From positions 29,948-93,947 of the forward strand of contig QXVZ01032047.1 in NCBI GenBank assembly GCA_008931825.1: a DNA stretch of 64,000 nt, written 5' to 3'. Of this stretch, positions 11,621 through 25,192 are shown one piece after another. The notes under the pieces were generated by a model, which worked only from the letters and a program-made list of their open reading frames with translations, made no database searches and was not told the DNA's origin. Position 1 is the first letter of the stretch; the number at the start of each line of letters is the position of its first letter. Both the position numbers and the translations under genes were made by a program. This DNA is from Phallusia fumigata (Eukaryota; Chordata; Ascidiacea; Phlebobranchia; Ascidiidae).

Positions 11621-13980
11621 ATGGATGCTCTTGACCTAAGTGTAGGCGAAAAAAAGAATCGAAGAAAAACCCAAATTCCACAACGAAGACAGAATCTAAC
11701 GGAATCGTCACGGGCCATTGCGGACAGCACCATTGATGACATTAATGAAACAATGCTTAAAAACGAATCTGACAGCATTGACAGAAAAACTCTCGACACA
11801 GGAGACATTCGTAACTCTGGTGGAAACCTACGTGACACACAATCGATAGAAGATCCCGGGGAAATGTTGTTTCATGTCGTTGATGACGACATCAACTCAG
11901 AAACATCATCAATGTCACCAATGCTCGATGACTCAAGTAAACAAAGTTTGAAAAATGGTCGCCACATGCGTGACATTGCCATAGGTGGGATAAACTACCA
12001 CGATCCACCTAAGGAATCCATCATGAATACAAGTATAGTCAAGAAATACCCAAATGCCAATGCATCTCTCAAAGACTATTGCGAGCGTTTAAACAAACGC
12101 AGTTTTCGGCCTTCTTTTACTGGAGTGAAAAGCAAGGACGACGTACAACCGATGGACACACCTGGCATCCCGGAACGAACCAAAAAGCAAAACCGTTGGG
12201 CATTTAACGTTTGGAGGGAGTGGGCAAGGAAGAGAAATTTTGTGGTAAAAGTTACATTTGTTTCAAAAAAATGACGCATTACTCGACAAAGCACCGACTG
12301 TTATTAGGCCACGATTGAATCCGCCTTTAAATGTCGACTCTACAAAGATGGAAAAGCCGACATAAACTGTTTTCGTTGCGTGACATTAAAATGCCACAAC
12401 ATACGCTGGCAAAAACTTGTTTTTTCATCAGCAAATGTGAACTCCTGATCAAATGTTTTGTTTAATTTTAGAGCTGCGGTTCTGGTGGCGAATACCAAGA
12501 AGTTCCATTGGATGTTGGAAAGGCCAGCGAATCGCAGTTAGACCACTGGCTGTCCAAGTTCGTGCAGGTAAACAAAAACACTTTTTGTTCTTAAGTTCTC
12601 AAAGCTGCATTTTGTATTTTAAAACTTGGTTTTTCATCGCATGATCCAATTTGCTGTTAATTTTATAGGCGCTTGAAATAAATTATGTTGGTCACACGTA
12701 AAGCAAAATAAATAAACCTGTCGTGTACTATCTAATAGGAGGTTCGACGAAAAGATGGCAACCCTTATCCACCTCATACATTAATGCAAATTGTGATGGG
12801 GATACAACGATACTTACGACAACAAGCTGGCAGGCCTTCGATATGTATCCTGGATCGAAGTAATCCGACTTACAGCAGTTTTCGAACGGTTCTAGATAGC
12901 AGGATAAAAGAACTTACAAATAACGGAGTGACCTCTTCCATTAAAAATGGCCGAAAAAACAGCAGTCTACAGCTCAACAGCAAGGTATTGTCTTCCAGTT
13001 CCATGCCACACTACCCAGAAGAGTCGGGTCTATGGGAAAGCGGCGTAATAGGACTAGACACAGCACTGGGATTATTAAATGCTGTGTTTTTTCATAACAC
13101 TGTGTCGTTTGGGATTCGCACCATCGATGATCACTGGAACCTTAAAATGTGCCATTTTGAGGTTGGAATTTGTGGCGAGCAAACCTATGTGGAATTTGTT
13201 CCTTCAAAGGATCCTGTGTACGTCAACAGAGGGCTAACACAGGACAGACGCCTATACTCGGATCCGAAAAACTCGCGTTGTGCGGTTAACATTTTTCAAA
13301 AATATTTGTCTCTGGTTCCCAATGATGGCGCATTTTACAGACACCCACAGGAGCCTACTTTAGTTGACAGGTCTATTAGATTCTCTGATCAATGGATCGG
13401 AAAAAACCGGCTTCGGGCAATGATTAAGCACATTTTTGACACAACACGTTTGGATGGAGTTCAGCGGCACCATCACGGTCAAATTAACTGGCCGGTCGCA
13501 ACACCTATGCTCAACCTTAACTCGTACGCTGCCCATAAAACGACAGGAGAACCAACGTTGTTAGGGAACAACATATATGATAGGTTAGCACAGGCAATGC
13601 TTCAATTGTCCAGGGCTACAAAACCAACAGGCGCATTTAGTCATAGTGATTCACACACCGGCCCTGCTACTCCTGTTGGCCCAAGTTCTGTGATGTCATC
13701 GTCTCCACGACTTTCCGACAATGAGGAATCAAAAGAGCAAAGTAATTCGTCAAGTTTGTCTAGAGCTCGAGGCAGCGCTGAGTTGCAGTTGGAAAACTAT
13801 GATGTTCAATCAAAACGACTTCGAATGGAGATCGACCGTGATCAGCAGATTGAACTCTCTCGGCCATCATCTTCCGGAATTTCCCATGACAATAATGTGT
13901 TAGAAATATCGGTGCCGAAAATGATAACCAGTGTTGTAATCACCAAAGGGGGTTCCCGTGTTACTGTCGACCTTGATTAA
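11621..13980 (+). CDS. Crypton-derived (DUF3504-type) domain protein, QRICH1/KIAA1958/ZMYM-like
   Basis: Three exons, 11621-12244, 12472-12567 and 12739-13980, join in phase 0 to give 653 residues. Residues 1-190 are polar and low in complexity. Then come NRWAFNVWREWARKRN (end of exon 1), VPLDVG and LDHWLSKFVQ (exon 2), and RRKDGNPYPPHTLMQIVMG and IQRYLRQQAGRP (start of exon 3). These are the signature blocks of the domain shared by QRICH1, KIAA1958 and ZMYM2/3/4. That domain descends from the tyrosine recombinase of Crypton DNA transposons. I see no MYM zinc fingers and no clear HxxR...Y catalytic set, so a domesticated, non-recombinase nuclear protein is likely (inference). The C-terminus (about 545-653) is Ser-rich. 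The ATG at 11621 is chosen because a TTTCCAG acceptor ends 15 bases before it, so the upstream in-frame ATG at 11582 is probably in intron or outron. No second gene copy or flanking inverted repeats are seen. Confidence 0.8.
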
Positions 13981-16900
13981 TTTGTCATTCTTAATTTTTT
14001 GTTTTTTCTTATTTGTGAATATCATCAGTTTTATTTCATCTGAGTATTGGAAACATAAAGTCTTCATACAATTTTGATTTTTGTGCATTTATCGCTGCTA
14101 CTACAAAAATCAAATTAAATTTGTTTAAATTCTGCCCAAATTTGTAATTAATATTGCGTAACAATTTAATGTTTTGCCCCCATTTCAAAACTAAAGAATA
14201 TCAATCGAAGATTATACAGAGCATAGGACCAATGGTTTTGAGAAAAGTTTTAGCATCCAACAAAAAAATTAAAACCAAACAGTTAAAATAAAGAAGTTCA
14301 CAGTTGATCAAACTTAACTGATTCAAATCAAATCAACCACCTTTTTAAGACAACATCAAATCGCATCAAAGTAGGTTTATGCAAAATGTTAATTACGAAG
14401 GATCAACGGTTTCACTGCCGTATCAGAACGTAGTCTACCTACGACAGTTGATGTTGGTATTTAAACATTTTTTTACTTGTTAAGTCCTGATTTAAAATGC
14501 CTATTTATGTCTGAAGACCGTTGATACAACTACAACATAAGCTTCATTTATATCGATTTCCTTTATTGCTTAAGTTTTGCTACACCCACCCACAACGTTA
14601 AAGTGGTGCATCAACCGAGCCAAAAAAGTTCAGTCCAAAACCAAACATCAGGCTAAAAGACCGAACTGAGCTTAACCTTAAGAAGTCGCCCTAGTAAATG
14701 ATTTAATTTTGAAGAGAATCGAAAGCAAAACGTTAATTACCGCTCAATGTAACCATAGATATTATAACCCAAATCTAAGGTTTTAAATGTATATGTTAGT
14801 TTTTTTGCCTAAAAACGAACTAATTAGTCCAGTTACAATTTCTTTACATTGATTATTAATTTTTTTTCCACACGAGTAAATTTTGTTTTTTAGTGTCGTT
14901 ATAGACGCTAATAATCGAATAGGTTTCCTCAACTACAAAAATTAAATTAAATGGATTGGTTGAAAAACACGCTAGAATTTGTGTTAATTTTACATTTCAA
15001 TGGGTTTTTACTAGTGTTTAAATTTTTTGTCGTTTCAATGTGCTTTGAAAACGGACAGTATGCAGAAATATTAGTTCAGGTACAAAATTTGCATGGCCAC
15101 CTAGTGGTTAATTTACTTCCAGTCATGAAGTGCAAAACCTGCAGCCGCCCATATTTTGGGGCGTGAACCGTTACCTTATTTATTACAAACTTTTTTACAT
15201 TTTGTGCATATTTGTTTTAATAAAGTTGTGGAAGATTGCCAGTATAGCTATGTCACAACAGAACTTAGTTGAGGAAATGTATGATATCATCAGACATCAG
15301 GATTCAGGAAACTTGCTGTATGGTAGATTACCAGATTGGATTCTCTAGTATTTTTTGACAAGATCTCAGGAGTTTACTGTTAATTTGTAGCTGTGCAGGC
15401 AGGTTGTGGGTAATTTGCATAACTGGAATATCTGTAAATTAGACAATATAGTTTGATATGAACACAATGTTAGGTTATTTTTTTGATTTGGTTAGGTCTC
15501 TGTTTTTCATATGAGTGTTTCGTATGTTTTTGCTTCTATTTTCTGCTACTAACAATTGAAAACAATATTTTCATGCATTACATCCAAATTGTGCATATCA
15601 CACCGGCTTTTTTGCAACAAAAAGCAACATATACATTTTCATTTATTTTTTAAGGTTGGCCTGTGTTTATTACTTGACTAGAATGAAGAGTTATGTGTAT
15701 TAGAATTACCACCAGGTTTGTATATAACCCTAGATGACAAATCATAAAACAGTTTAAAATGCAAATCCTGAAAAGTAAAGAAAACTTCTGATTGACATTT
15801 TTAAAGATGGATGTAAATACAACAGCAAAGATCCATTACAATGACTTGTGAGCTGCAGACAGTACATACTGTTTCGACCAATGGCCAATGTCGTGTCACC
15901 TGCTGCACTGATGAGACCTCACAGGTCGAAACAATGTGTACTCCCTGCAGTTATATGCAAATACATGTTGGAAAATGTTAAATATTGGGAAAAATCCACT
16001 TTGTTAAAAAAAACCATGATAAATATTTACATTCATTTTTAAAATCAATTCATTACTGTTTTGTGGTCTGGAACAAGTGTATATTTAAGGATTTTTATTG
16101 TTGGTATTAAATTACTAATGTGTGTCTGATTAGTGTACTAATGTTTATTTTAACAATGATTGGCATGACCTTGTGACAATGCAGTTGTTTCTCTCACCAC
16201 TGACTTATTTGTGTTTGTCAAAATTATACTATGTGAATTAACATAATGACATTAGACTTTGTAACTCAATCGAAATTGCCAGATTTTGTCCTGAAATAAT
16301 AAGTTAGTCTTTGACATAACAAAGTGTAGAAAAAATAATTTTTAAAATTAATCCGCTATATAGTTTTGTTATTGTCATCCAACAAAAAGCAATAAAATCG
16401 AATGCCCTGTTAGATCTGCAGTGGAACGTGTTTGCCAATGCAAGAAATTGTTTTGCCACCCGGTACCGTGAAAATACCAGTTATTCACTCAAGCGTGCGA
16501 ACCCGCACCGCAGATAGCGCTTTAGTGTGTTTCGCATTTTGTGGCGGTTTGTTTCTGCGTTCGGACGTTTTTTTTGCTCACACTTCTCTGCTACACATCA
16601 CATGCGCAATGTTTGACCGGTAATCAAATCCCGCGCCGGTTTACAAAGGCGTGAAACTATCGTCAAACTGTCAACCAGTACAGTACTTATCGTGTAAAAA
16701 AACTGGGAGTACAGTTGATTTTAATTTTCTTTTTTCTTTTTGTACGCTATCACTTTGTACATGCCAAGTTTCAAGGCCTAAACACTTCGCAAACACGTGA
16801 ACACGCCCACTGAAAAAAGGGGCGATTTTAATTTTAGCAGTTCCAGGCTCATATTAGCTTTGTGAAATAGAAAAAGTCAAGTATTTGATGTGTTTGAAAG

Positions 16901-17199
16901 TAGCTGTTTGTGAGTCGCTACCAAATCGGGATAGCTTCCAGATTGCATTCATTTTATCAATGTGTGTCGTTTGAGATATGCTGACGTCATATCCGCAGTT
17001 ACAGCGGTTTTAAGACCCTCCGACGCAGCTAATACATGATGACTGCAAGAAACTATCTGCATGTTTCCTGTAAAGCATAATCATTTTGTTGCGCACTGCA
17101 GATTAACAACATATTTGTGTGCTAAAGGCTAGGGGATTACATAGTAGTAGATATAGACACAGCTTTATGGTCGAAATTTCTGGAAGCTAATAAATCAAG
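13981..17199. other. Intergenic region upstream of talin
   Basis: The open frames here (13900-14088, 14951-15348, 15848-16042, 16432-16623) lack homology and consistent splice sites. The sequence is AT-rich and includes the 3' flank of the Crypton-derived gene, a 98-bp hairpin at 15853-15950, and from 16628 the first copy of a haplotype duplication. The talin promoter and 5' UTR should lie within the last 600 bp or so. No TATA box stands out. Confidence 0.6.
15853..15950. repeat. 98-bp hairpin with hammerhead-like core
   Basis: The left arm begins CTGCAG and contains AGTACATACTGTTTCGACC. The right arm contains GGTCGAAACAATGTGTACT and ends CTGCAG. About 23 of 27 positions are complementary. 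Inside the loop CTGATGA is followed by a 5-bp stem (GACCT/AGGTC, loop CAC) and GAAAC, which is the hammerhead ribozyme core layout. A proper stem I is not evident. It may equally be a small inverted-repeat element. Confidence 0.55.
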
Positions 17200-19698
17200 A
17201 TGGTGAACTTGGCGCTGAAAATTCTCATCAAACAGGCCAATGTCACCAAAACTATGCACTTCGATCCTGGCTGCATCGTGTACGATGCTTGCCGTATAAT
17301 AAGGGAAAAGGCGCCTGAGGCTCAACGTGGTCAAGGTAAGTCAAGTAGGCTTGCCTTAAACTTGTTTTCTACTCGTACGGTTTTCTTCGCCAAATTAGCG
17401 CCGTGGTACAGTGACTGAAAGCAAAAAAATTTGTTTCGCGATAAGTTGATACTCAGTGCTGAGAAATTGTGACATTAACCATTCGTTGATCCGCTGAAAA
17501 TTATTATTGGCTGTCTGAAAAACGTCTTTACCAAAGAGTGACGCAGTTTTGTCACGGTTTTTCCTTGCTGGCGCAATTCTTTCCTTTTTGCCTTATTTGG
17601 CATTCTCGTCAATGGCCTAGACTTCCCGAATAAATTTGGTGTGATCTTAAGTTTGGCTTGCGTCAACCATGTGCGCGGTATTACCGAATCTCGACATGTT
17701 TTTTTAAACACTGTTTTGTTTTACAGCCCAGGACTACAGCCTATTTCTGTCGGACAAGGATCCCAAAAAAGGGGTTTGGTTGGAATCGCGAAGGCCGCTC
17801 GAATACTATTTACTTCGAGATGGGGTATAAGCATACCAGAACAATATATCTTGGGAATGTTAAAAATCGCTAGTAGTTTACAAATCAAACATCCAATAGA
17901 CAGCGCAATAAAACTGGCAAATGTCCAGTGCTCTGTTTGCATGCTGTGTAGTACTTTGGAAACTTTATTTTGACGAACATTCCTTCGACAAGGCCAACTG
18001 TGTCGTAAAACATCGGTGCTGATAAACAATGCAAATTTTAGTTTATGCCATGTACTGTGTTTTATAGAAACTTCCGCATATTGTTTATCGCGTCCTTCAT
18101 GATGTGATAATAGATAAATGCCTTGAAAGCAGGTGTCCTTAAATAGTCGTTGCATGAATAGCNATCCCGCGCCGGTTTACAAAGGCGTGAAACTGTCGTC
18201 AAACTGTCAACCAGTACAGTACTTTTCATGTAAAAAAACTGGGCGTACAGTTGATTTTAATTTTCTTTTTTCTTTTTGTACGCTATCACTTTGTCCATGC
18301 CAAGTTTCAAGGCCTAAACACTTCGCAAACACGTGAACACGCCTACTGAAAAAAGGGGCGATTTTAATTTTAGCAGTTCCAGGCTCATATTAGCTTTATG
18401 AAATAGAAAAAGTCAAGTATTTGATGTGTTTGAAACTAGCTGTTTGTTAGTCGCTACCAAATCGGGATAGCTTCCAGATTGCATTCATTTTATCAATGTG
18501 TGTCGTTTGAGATATGCTGACGTCATATCCGCAGTTACAGCGGTTTTAAGACCCTCCGACGCAGCTAATACATGATGACTGCAAGAAACTATCTGCATGT
18601 TTCCTGTAAAGCATAATCATTTTGTTGCGCACTGCAGATTAACAACATATTTGTGTGCTAAAGGCTAGGGGATTACATAGTAGTAGATATAGACACAGCT
18701 TTATGGTCGAAATTTCTGGAAGCTAATAAATCAAGATGGTGAACTTGGCGCTGAAAATTCTCATCAAACAGGCCAATGTCACCAAAACTATGCACTTCGA
18801 TCCTGGCTGCATCGTGTACGATGCTTGCCGTATAATAAGGGAAAAGGCGCCTGAGGCTCAACGTGGTCAAGGTAAGTCAAGTAGGCTTGCCTTAAACTTG
18901 TTTTCTACTCGTACGGTTTTCTTCGCCAAATTAGCGCCGTGGTACAGTGACTGAAAGCAAAAAAATTTGTTTCGCGATAAGTTGATACTCAGTGCTGAGA
19001 AATTGTGACATTAACCATTCGTTGATCCGCTGAAAATTATTATTGGCTGTCTGAAAAACGTCTTTACCAAAGAGTGACGCAGTTTTGTCACGGTTTTTCC
19101 TTGCTGGCGCAATTCTTTCCTTTTTGCCTTATTTGGCATTCTCGTCAATGGCCTAGACTTCCCGAATAAATTTGGTGTGATCTTAAGTTTGGCTTGCGTC
19201 AACCATGTGCGCGGTATTACCGAATCTCGACATGTTTTTTTAAACACTGTTTTGTTTTACAGCCCAGGACTACAGCCTATTTCTGTCGGACAAGGATCCC
19301 AAAAAAGGAGTTTGGTTGGAATCGCGAAGGCCGCTCGAATACTATTTACTTCGAGATGGGGTAAAGCATACCAGAACAATATATCTTGGGAATGTTAAAA
19401 ATCGCTAGTAGTTTACAAATCAAACATCCAATAGGCAGCGCAATAAAACTGACAAATGTCCAGTGCTCTGTTTGCATGCTGTGTAGTACTTTGGAAACTT
19501 TATTTTGACGAACATTCCTTCGACAAGGCCAACTGTGTCGTAAAACATCGGTGCTGATAAACAATGCAAATTTTAGTTTATGCCATGTACTGTGTTTTAT
19601 AGAAACTTCCGCATATTGTTTATCGCGTCCTTCATGATGTGATAATAGATAAATGCCTTGAAAGCAGGTGTCCTTAAATAGTCGTTGCATGAATAGCA
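16628..19698. repeat. Unmerged direct duplication around n at 18163 (talin exons 1-2)
   Basis: Bases 16628-18162 recur at 18164-19698 with offset 1536 and few differences, for example a small indel just after the exon 2 donor. Each copy carries the talin promoter-proximal region and exons 1 and 2. Only the right copy runs on uninterrupted into exon 3. Confidence 0.88.
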
Positions 19699-22600
19699 GC
19701 ACTATAAATGGACCGTATTTCATCCATCTTGTTCGTGATTCATTCGAGGCGATGCATAATCTACAACACAGATTTTGCTACGTTGTACCAATGTTACCGA
19801 AAATTAATTTCATGCTCGCCAAATTTTATCTTTAACACCTGCTTAAAAGGATTAAGTTACCAACCACGGGAAAAGCTAAACATCTTTTGGCAAAGGTAAT
19901 GGCGCGGTTTTGTAACTCAATCGTTAACTGTGTTTTTTGCCAATTTTCGGCCCTTAATGAACAAATGTTTTGTCCGGATGTAATACGTTTACGTTTTGCA
20001 GGATATTTTAGAATACAAACAAAAGCAGCGGCCGTTGAAAATTCGCACGCTGGACGCATCAATCAAAACAGTTATGGTAGGTGGTAACTTCCAGTAGGTA
20101 GTAAAATGCTAGTAAACACATTTCCTTGAACTAATACTGATTGTGTACACAGATCGATGACAGCAACACTGTGGGACAATTAATGATCACAATCTGCACC
20201 CGACTTGGTGAGTAATCCATCTGACAACAGATTTATCCTTTTGGTTACTTACACCACACTCAAAGGGTGCTGTTTATGACAATCTCAGTTTTAATACAAT
20301 TATGTTGCAAACGGAAAAAGGCAGACAACCACACATTGCTTCGCAACATCATTTCCGGTGTACACTGCCCCACTGCTCTTCACTTCCATATTTTGTAAGG
20401 CAGATGTTTTCTGATCAATACAATATTCAGCACCCAATGCTCTGAAACAAATAGGAAAACCCCCTGGTTCCACTTAATATTGATAAAGCATGGAAAGGTG
20501 GTGTCCCCCTTTTTGGTAAAACAACTAATGAGTTCCACGAAGTGAAACTATGCCTGCAAGTTCAATTTTTCAATGGTCATTTCTGCCTAAATGTTTTTAA
20601 ATATTTGCTGATACATGTGTTGGGTACCAAAATGAGAATTCAAATCAAAATAAGTTGTACGATTACTTAGCTTTACACAACGCATTGTACAGGTGCTAAT
20701 ATATTTATATCTGCCATGATTTTTGTTTTTGATCATGCAGTTACATTTTTTAACTATCTTGGCCAACAACAAAGTAGCAACTGTTTGAACTTGTGCTTAC
20801 CATGTAAGCAGATGTCAGCAATTAGTTTAAAAAAACTGAAATTGAAATTTATTTGGACTTTTTTCTTGTCTGGCTGGTAAATGTCTTTGTAATTGAGTGA
20901 ACAGACATTGCTTTTTAAAATTTTTTGTCATAATAATTCAGGAATTGTAAACCATGAAGAGTATTCACTTGTCCGTGATGTTCCATTAGAAGAACAAAGT
21001 GTTGTGAAAAAAGTATGTAAATCATTTTTCCACAATTTTCATTAAAACATAAAGCAATAATGTTATTACTCTGTTGCAACAGGACACTGGTACTCTGCTT
21101 AGACCAGGAACTACGGACAGGAAATTCGAAACTTTGAAAAAAAAACTTCATACGGATGATGAATGTATGTTTATGTTGTGGTTCTCAGTTTCTACAATTT
21201 TATTTGTTTTGTGTTACTTTAAATAAGATATTATGCATATAATACAAAAGTTAAGGGGGCTGCAACTATTATTGGTCAACTCTGATTTGGATGTCCTTAT
21301 TTAAACTCAATATTTTTATGAACACTAAGCGCTACTGACTTACCATAATTTGCTGTATTGCTGTTGTTATTAAATGTTGTGCATGATGCAAAATGGGAAA
21401 TTTAGTGATTAAAATAAAATAATATTGTTTTGTTTCATTAGTAAATTGGCTGAACCATGGTCAAACGCTACGCGAACAAGGTGTTGAAGAAATTGAAACC
21501 CTCATTTTGCGACGAAAGTATTTTTACTCTGACCAGAATGTTGATTCCCGAGATCCCATTCAATTGAACCTTCTATATGTCCAGGTTGGCTACAGCTGGT
21601 CAGGGAAAATTACCTAAGTGTAAAATATAAGTAAAACCAATATTCTTAAAACTGTGATAAAATGGTAAAGTTGTTAAACAATATTCAAATTTGATGAAAT
21701 CTTTTTTGACTTTTGGTTGGGTTATATTTATTTGCTTTATACCACCCTAATACCCCAAGTTGTTGCCATGCTTACGCACTAAGTCAAACTATTAATATCC
21801 AGATTAAAATTTGGACAGTTTGTAGAACATGCCATTGTGCTGCATCGAAGTCCCAAAGTTTGTAGATTGATTCATAGTGGTGTGTCATGCAGTTTATTAA
21901 ATGTTATAATCACAAACTTTAAATGAAGTCAACAAAGCACTTAAAATTTGTTGTTATATGTATACATCTACTATGCCTACAATTTTTAACCCAATGCAAA
22001 ATAGCTTGGTAAATATCCATTTTTAAATTGGGTCATGGTGTATGTGGAATGACCAGATGGTGAAATCCCCATCTTTTCTTTTTTTGCTGAAGCTGAATAT
22101 TTTTGAATGCACTGAAACTGTTAAGTTGCTGCATATATATAATAGTTGCAAACTTTAAAAACCACCAAACAAAATAGCGCAAGTTTTTTTCTTTTCTATA
22201 TCTTTCAACGCTTATCTTTTTATAGTCTAGAGATGGAATTATCAAAGGCCAATATCCGGTAAATGAAAAAGATGCCATGNATTCAGCACCCAATGCTCTG
22301 AAACAAATAGAAAAACCCCCTGGTTCCACTTATAATTGATAAAGCATGGAAAGGTGGGGTCCCTCTTTTTGGTAAAACAACTAATGAGTTCCACGAAGTG
22401 AAACTATGCCTGCAAGTTTTTCAATGGTCATTTCTGCCTAAATGTTTTTAAATATTTGCTGGTACATGTGTTGGGTACCAAAATGAGAATTCAAATCAAA
22501 ATAAGTTGTACGATTACTTAGCTTTACACAACGCATTGTACAGGTGCTAATATATGTACATCTCCCATGATTTTTGTTTTTGATCATGCAGTTACATTTT

Positions 22601-25192
22601 GTAACTATCTTGGCCAACAACAAAGTAGCAATTGTTTGAACTTGTGCTTACCATGTAAGCAGATGTCAGCAATTAGTTTAAAAAAACTGAAATTAACCTT
22701 TTTTTGAAATTTATTTGGACTTTTTTCTTGTCTGGCTGGTAAATGTCTTTGAGTAAACAGACATTGCTTTTTAAAATTTTTTGTTACAATAATTCAGGAA
22801 TTGTAAACCATGAAGAGTATTCACTTGTCCGTGATGTTCCATTAGAAGAACAAAGTGTTGTGAAAAAAGTATGTAGAGCATTTTTCCACAATTTTCATTA
22901 AAACATAAAGCAATAATGGTATTACTCTGTTGCAACAGGACACTGGTACTCTGCTTAGACCAGGAACTACGGACAGGAAATTCGAAACTTTGAAAAAAAA
23001 ACTTCATACGGATGATGAATGTATGTTTATGTTGTGGTTCTCAGTTTCTACAATTTTATTTGTTTTGTGTTACTTTAAATAAGGTGTTATGCATATAATA
23101 CAACAGTTAAGGGGGCTGCAACTACTATTGGTCAACTCTGATTTGGATGTCCTTATTTAAACTCAATATTTTTATGAACACTAAGCGCTACTGACTTACC
23201 ATAATTTGCTGTATTGCTGTTGTTATTAAATGTTATGCATGATGCAAAATGGGAAATTTAGTGATTAAAATAAAATAATATTGTTTTGTTTCATTAGTAA
23301 ATTGGCTGAACCATGGTCAAACGCTACGCGAACAAGGTGTTGAAGAAATTGAAACCCTCATTTTGCGACGAAAGTATTTTTACTCTGACCAGAATGTTGA
23401 TTCCCGAGATCCCATTCAATTGAACCTTCTATATGTCCAGGTTGGCTACAGCTGGTCAGGGAAAATTACCTAAGTGTAAAATATAAGTAAAACCAATATT
23501 CTTAAAACTGTGATAAAATGGTAAAGTTGTTAAACAATATTCAAATTTGATGAAATCTTTTTTGACTTTTGGTTGGGTTATATTTATTTGCTTTATACCA
23601 CCCTAATACCCCAAGTTGTTGCCATGCTTACGCACTAAGTCAAACTATTAATATCCAGATTAAAATTTGGACAGTTTGTAGAACATGCCATTGTGCTGCA
23701 TCGAAGTCCCAAAGTTTGTAGATTGATTCATAGTGGTGTGTCATGCAGTTTATTAAATGTTATAATCACAAACTTTAAATGAAGTCAACAAAGCACTTAA
23801 AATTTGTTGTTATATGTATACATCTACTATGCCTACAATTTTTAACCCAATGCAAAATAGCTTGGTAAATATCCATTTTTAAATTGGGTCATGGTGTATG
23901 TGGAATGACCAGATGGTGAAATCCCCATCTTTTCTTTTTTTGCTGAAGCTGAATATTTTTGAATGCACTGAAACTGTTAAGTTGCTGCATATATATAATA
24001 GTTGCAAACTTTAAAAACCACCAAACAAAATAGCGCAAGTTTTTTTCTTTTCTATATCTTTCAACGCTTATCTTTTTATAGTCTAGAGATGGAATTATCA
24101 AAGGCCAATATCCGGTAAATGAAAAAGATGCCATGACATTTGCCGCACTGCAGTGTCAAATCCAACTGGGACCTCATGACGAAAAAAAGCACAAACCAGG
24201 ATACATTGAGTAAGAAACCTAATTTTTGTTGTCAACTTTAATATTGCTCACTTTTGTCTTTTGCACATAGATTAAAAGACTTTCTTCCCAAGGAATATGT
24301 CAGAAGCAGAGGAATTGAAAAAAAGATTTTTGCAGAACACAAAGCACTTGACATGCTAAATGAAATTGAAGCAAAAGTGAAATACACTAAAAAGTGCAGG
24401 GCTTTAAAAACCTATGGGGTAACGTTCTTTCTTGTAAAGGTATGTCAACTAAAATTTATACCAAATCACCTAAAACCCTGCTGAAATAGGTCATTAAAAG
24501 TTTGTCTTCCAGTTTGCTGCAACTTTGGCCAAAGGTTTTTGTTTAAATGTTTCATTCCAAATCTAAATCTGATAATGCCTATCTGTTTATGCTTTCAACC
24601 CAATTATGTTAAAATTGTCAGGTAAAATAGGGATCCCTTGTGATACAGGTGTTGTAACAAAAGGAAATGTGGATAAAACTTTTTGAGGAATTGTAGCGTA
24701 TGTGCATTGGCAATATGGAGCCACCCTTCGTGTTTTTGTTGGGATAGAGCTAGAAGAACCTTTATCATATGGGTTTGTATTCGCAGGAGAAAATGAAAGG
24801 CCGCAACAAGTTAGTGCCCCGCTTGTTGGGGGTGACTCGTGAATCAGTTATGCGGGTTGACGAAAGAACTAAAGACATGATCAAAGTTTGGCCACTAACA
24901 TCTGTAAAACGATGGGCTGCATCACCAAAATCATTCACGCTTGTGAGTTTATGATCAAAAATTGATCAATAACTGAAATCTTTTGTTATTAAGTGAAAAA
25001 AAATCTGTTTTAGGATTTTGGAGATTATCAAGATGGATATTACAGTGTCCAAACAACAGAAGGTGACCAAATTGCCCAACTAATAGCAGGATACATTGAT
25101 ATTATATTAAAGAAAAGGCAAGCAAAGGACAATTATGGTGGTGATATGGATGAAGATGCTGCAATGCTCGAAGAAAATGTTACCCCTCATCG
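17200..25192 (+). CDS. tln: Talin FERM head, F0-F3 (exons 1-11)
   Basis: Exons: 17200-17335 (copy 18736-18871), 17727-17824 (copy 19263-19360), 20002-20076, 20153-20207, 20942-21012 (copy 22798-22868), 21083-21164 (copy 22939-23020), 21442-21584 (copy 23298-23440), 24082-24209, 24271-24439, 24787-24942, 25014-25192. They encode about 430 residues. F0/F1 are marked by VYDACRIIREKAPEA and LEYKQKQRPLKIR. F1/F2 are marked by NWLNHGQTLREQGVEE, YFYSDQNVDSRDP and LKDFLPKEY. The F3 phosphotyrosine-binding-like domain has KRWAASPKSFTLDFGDYQDG and QIAQLIAGYIDIILKK. The F3 face that binds the integrin NPxY motif is nearly identical to vertebrates. The F1 loop insertion of vertebrate talin is shortened to about 20 residues (VPLEEQSVVKK, DTGTLLRPGTTDRKF). 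Confidence 0.97.

Noticed and set aside
17721-18155. 144-codon minus-strand frame (and its copy at 19346-19723)
   Set aside because: It is the antisense shadow of talin exon 2 plus intron, with no homology of its own.
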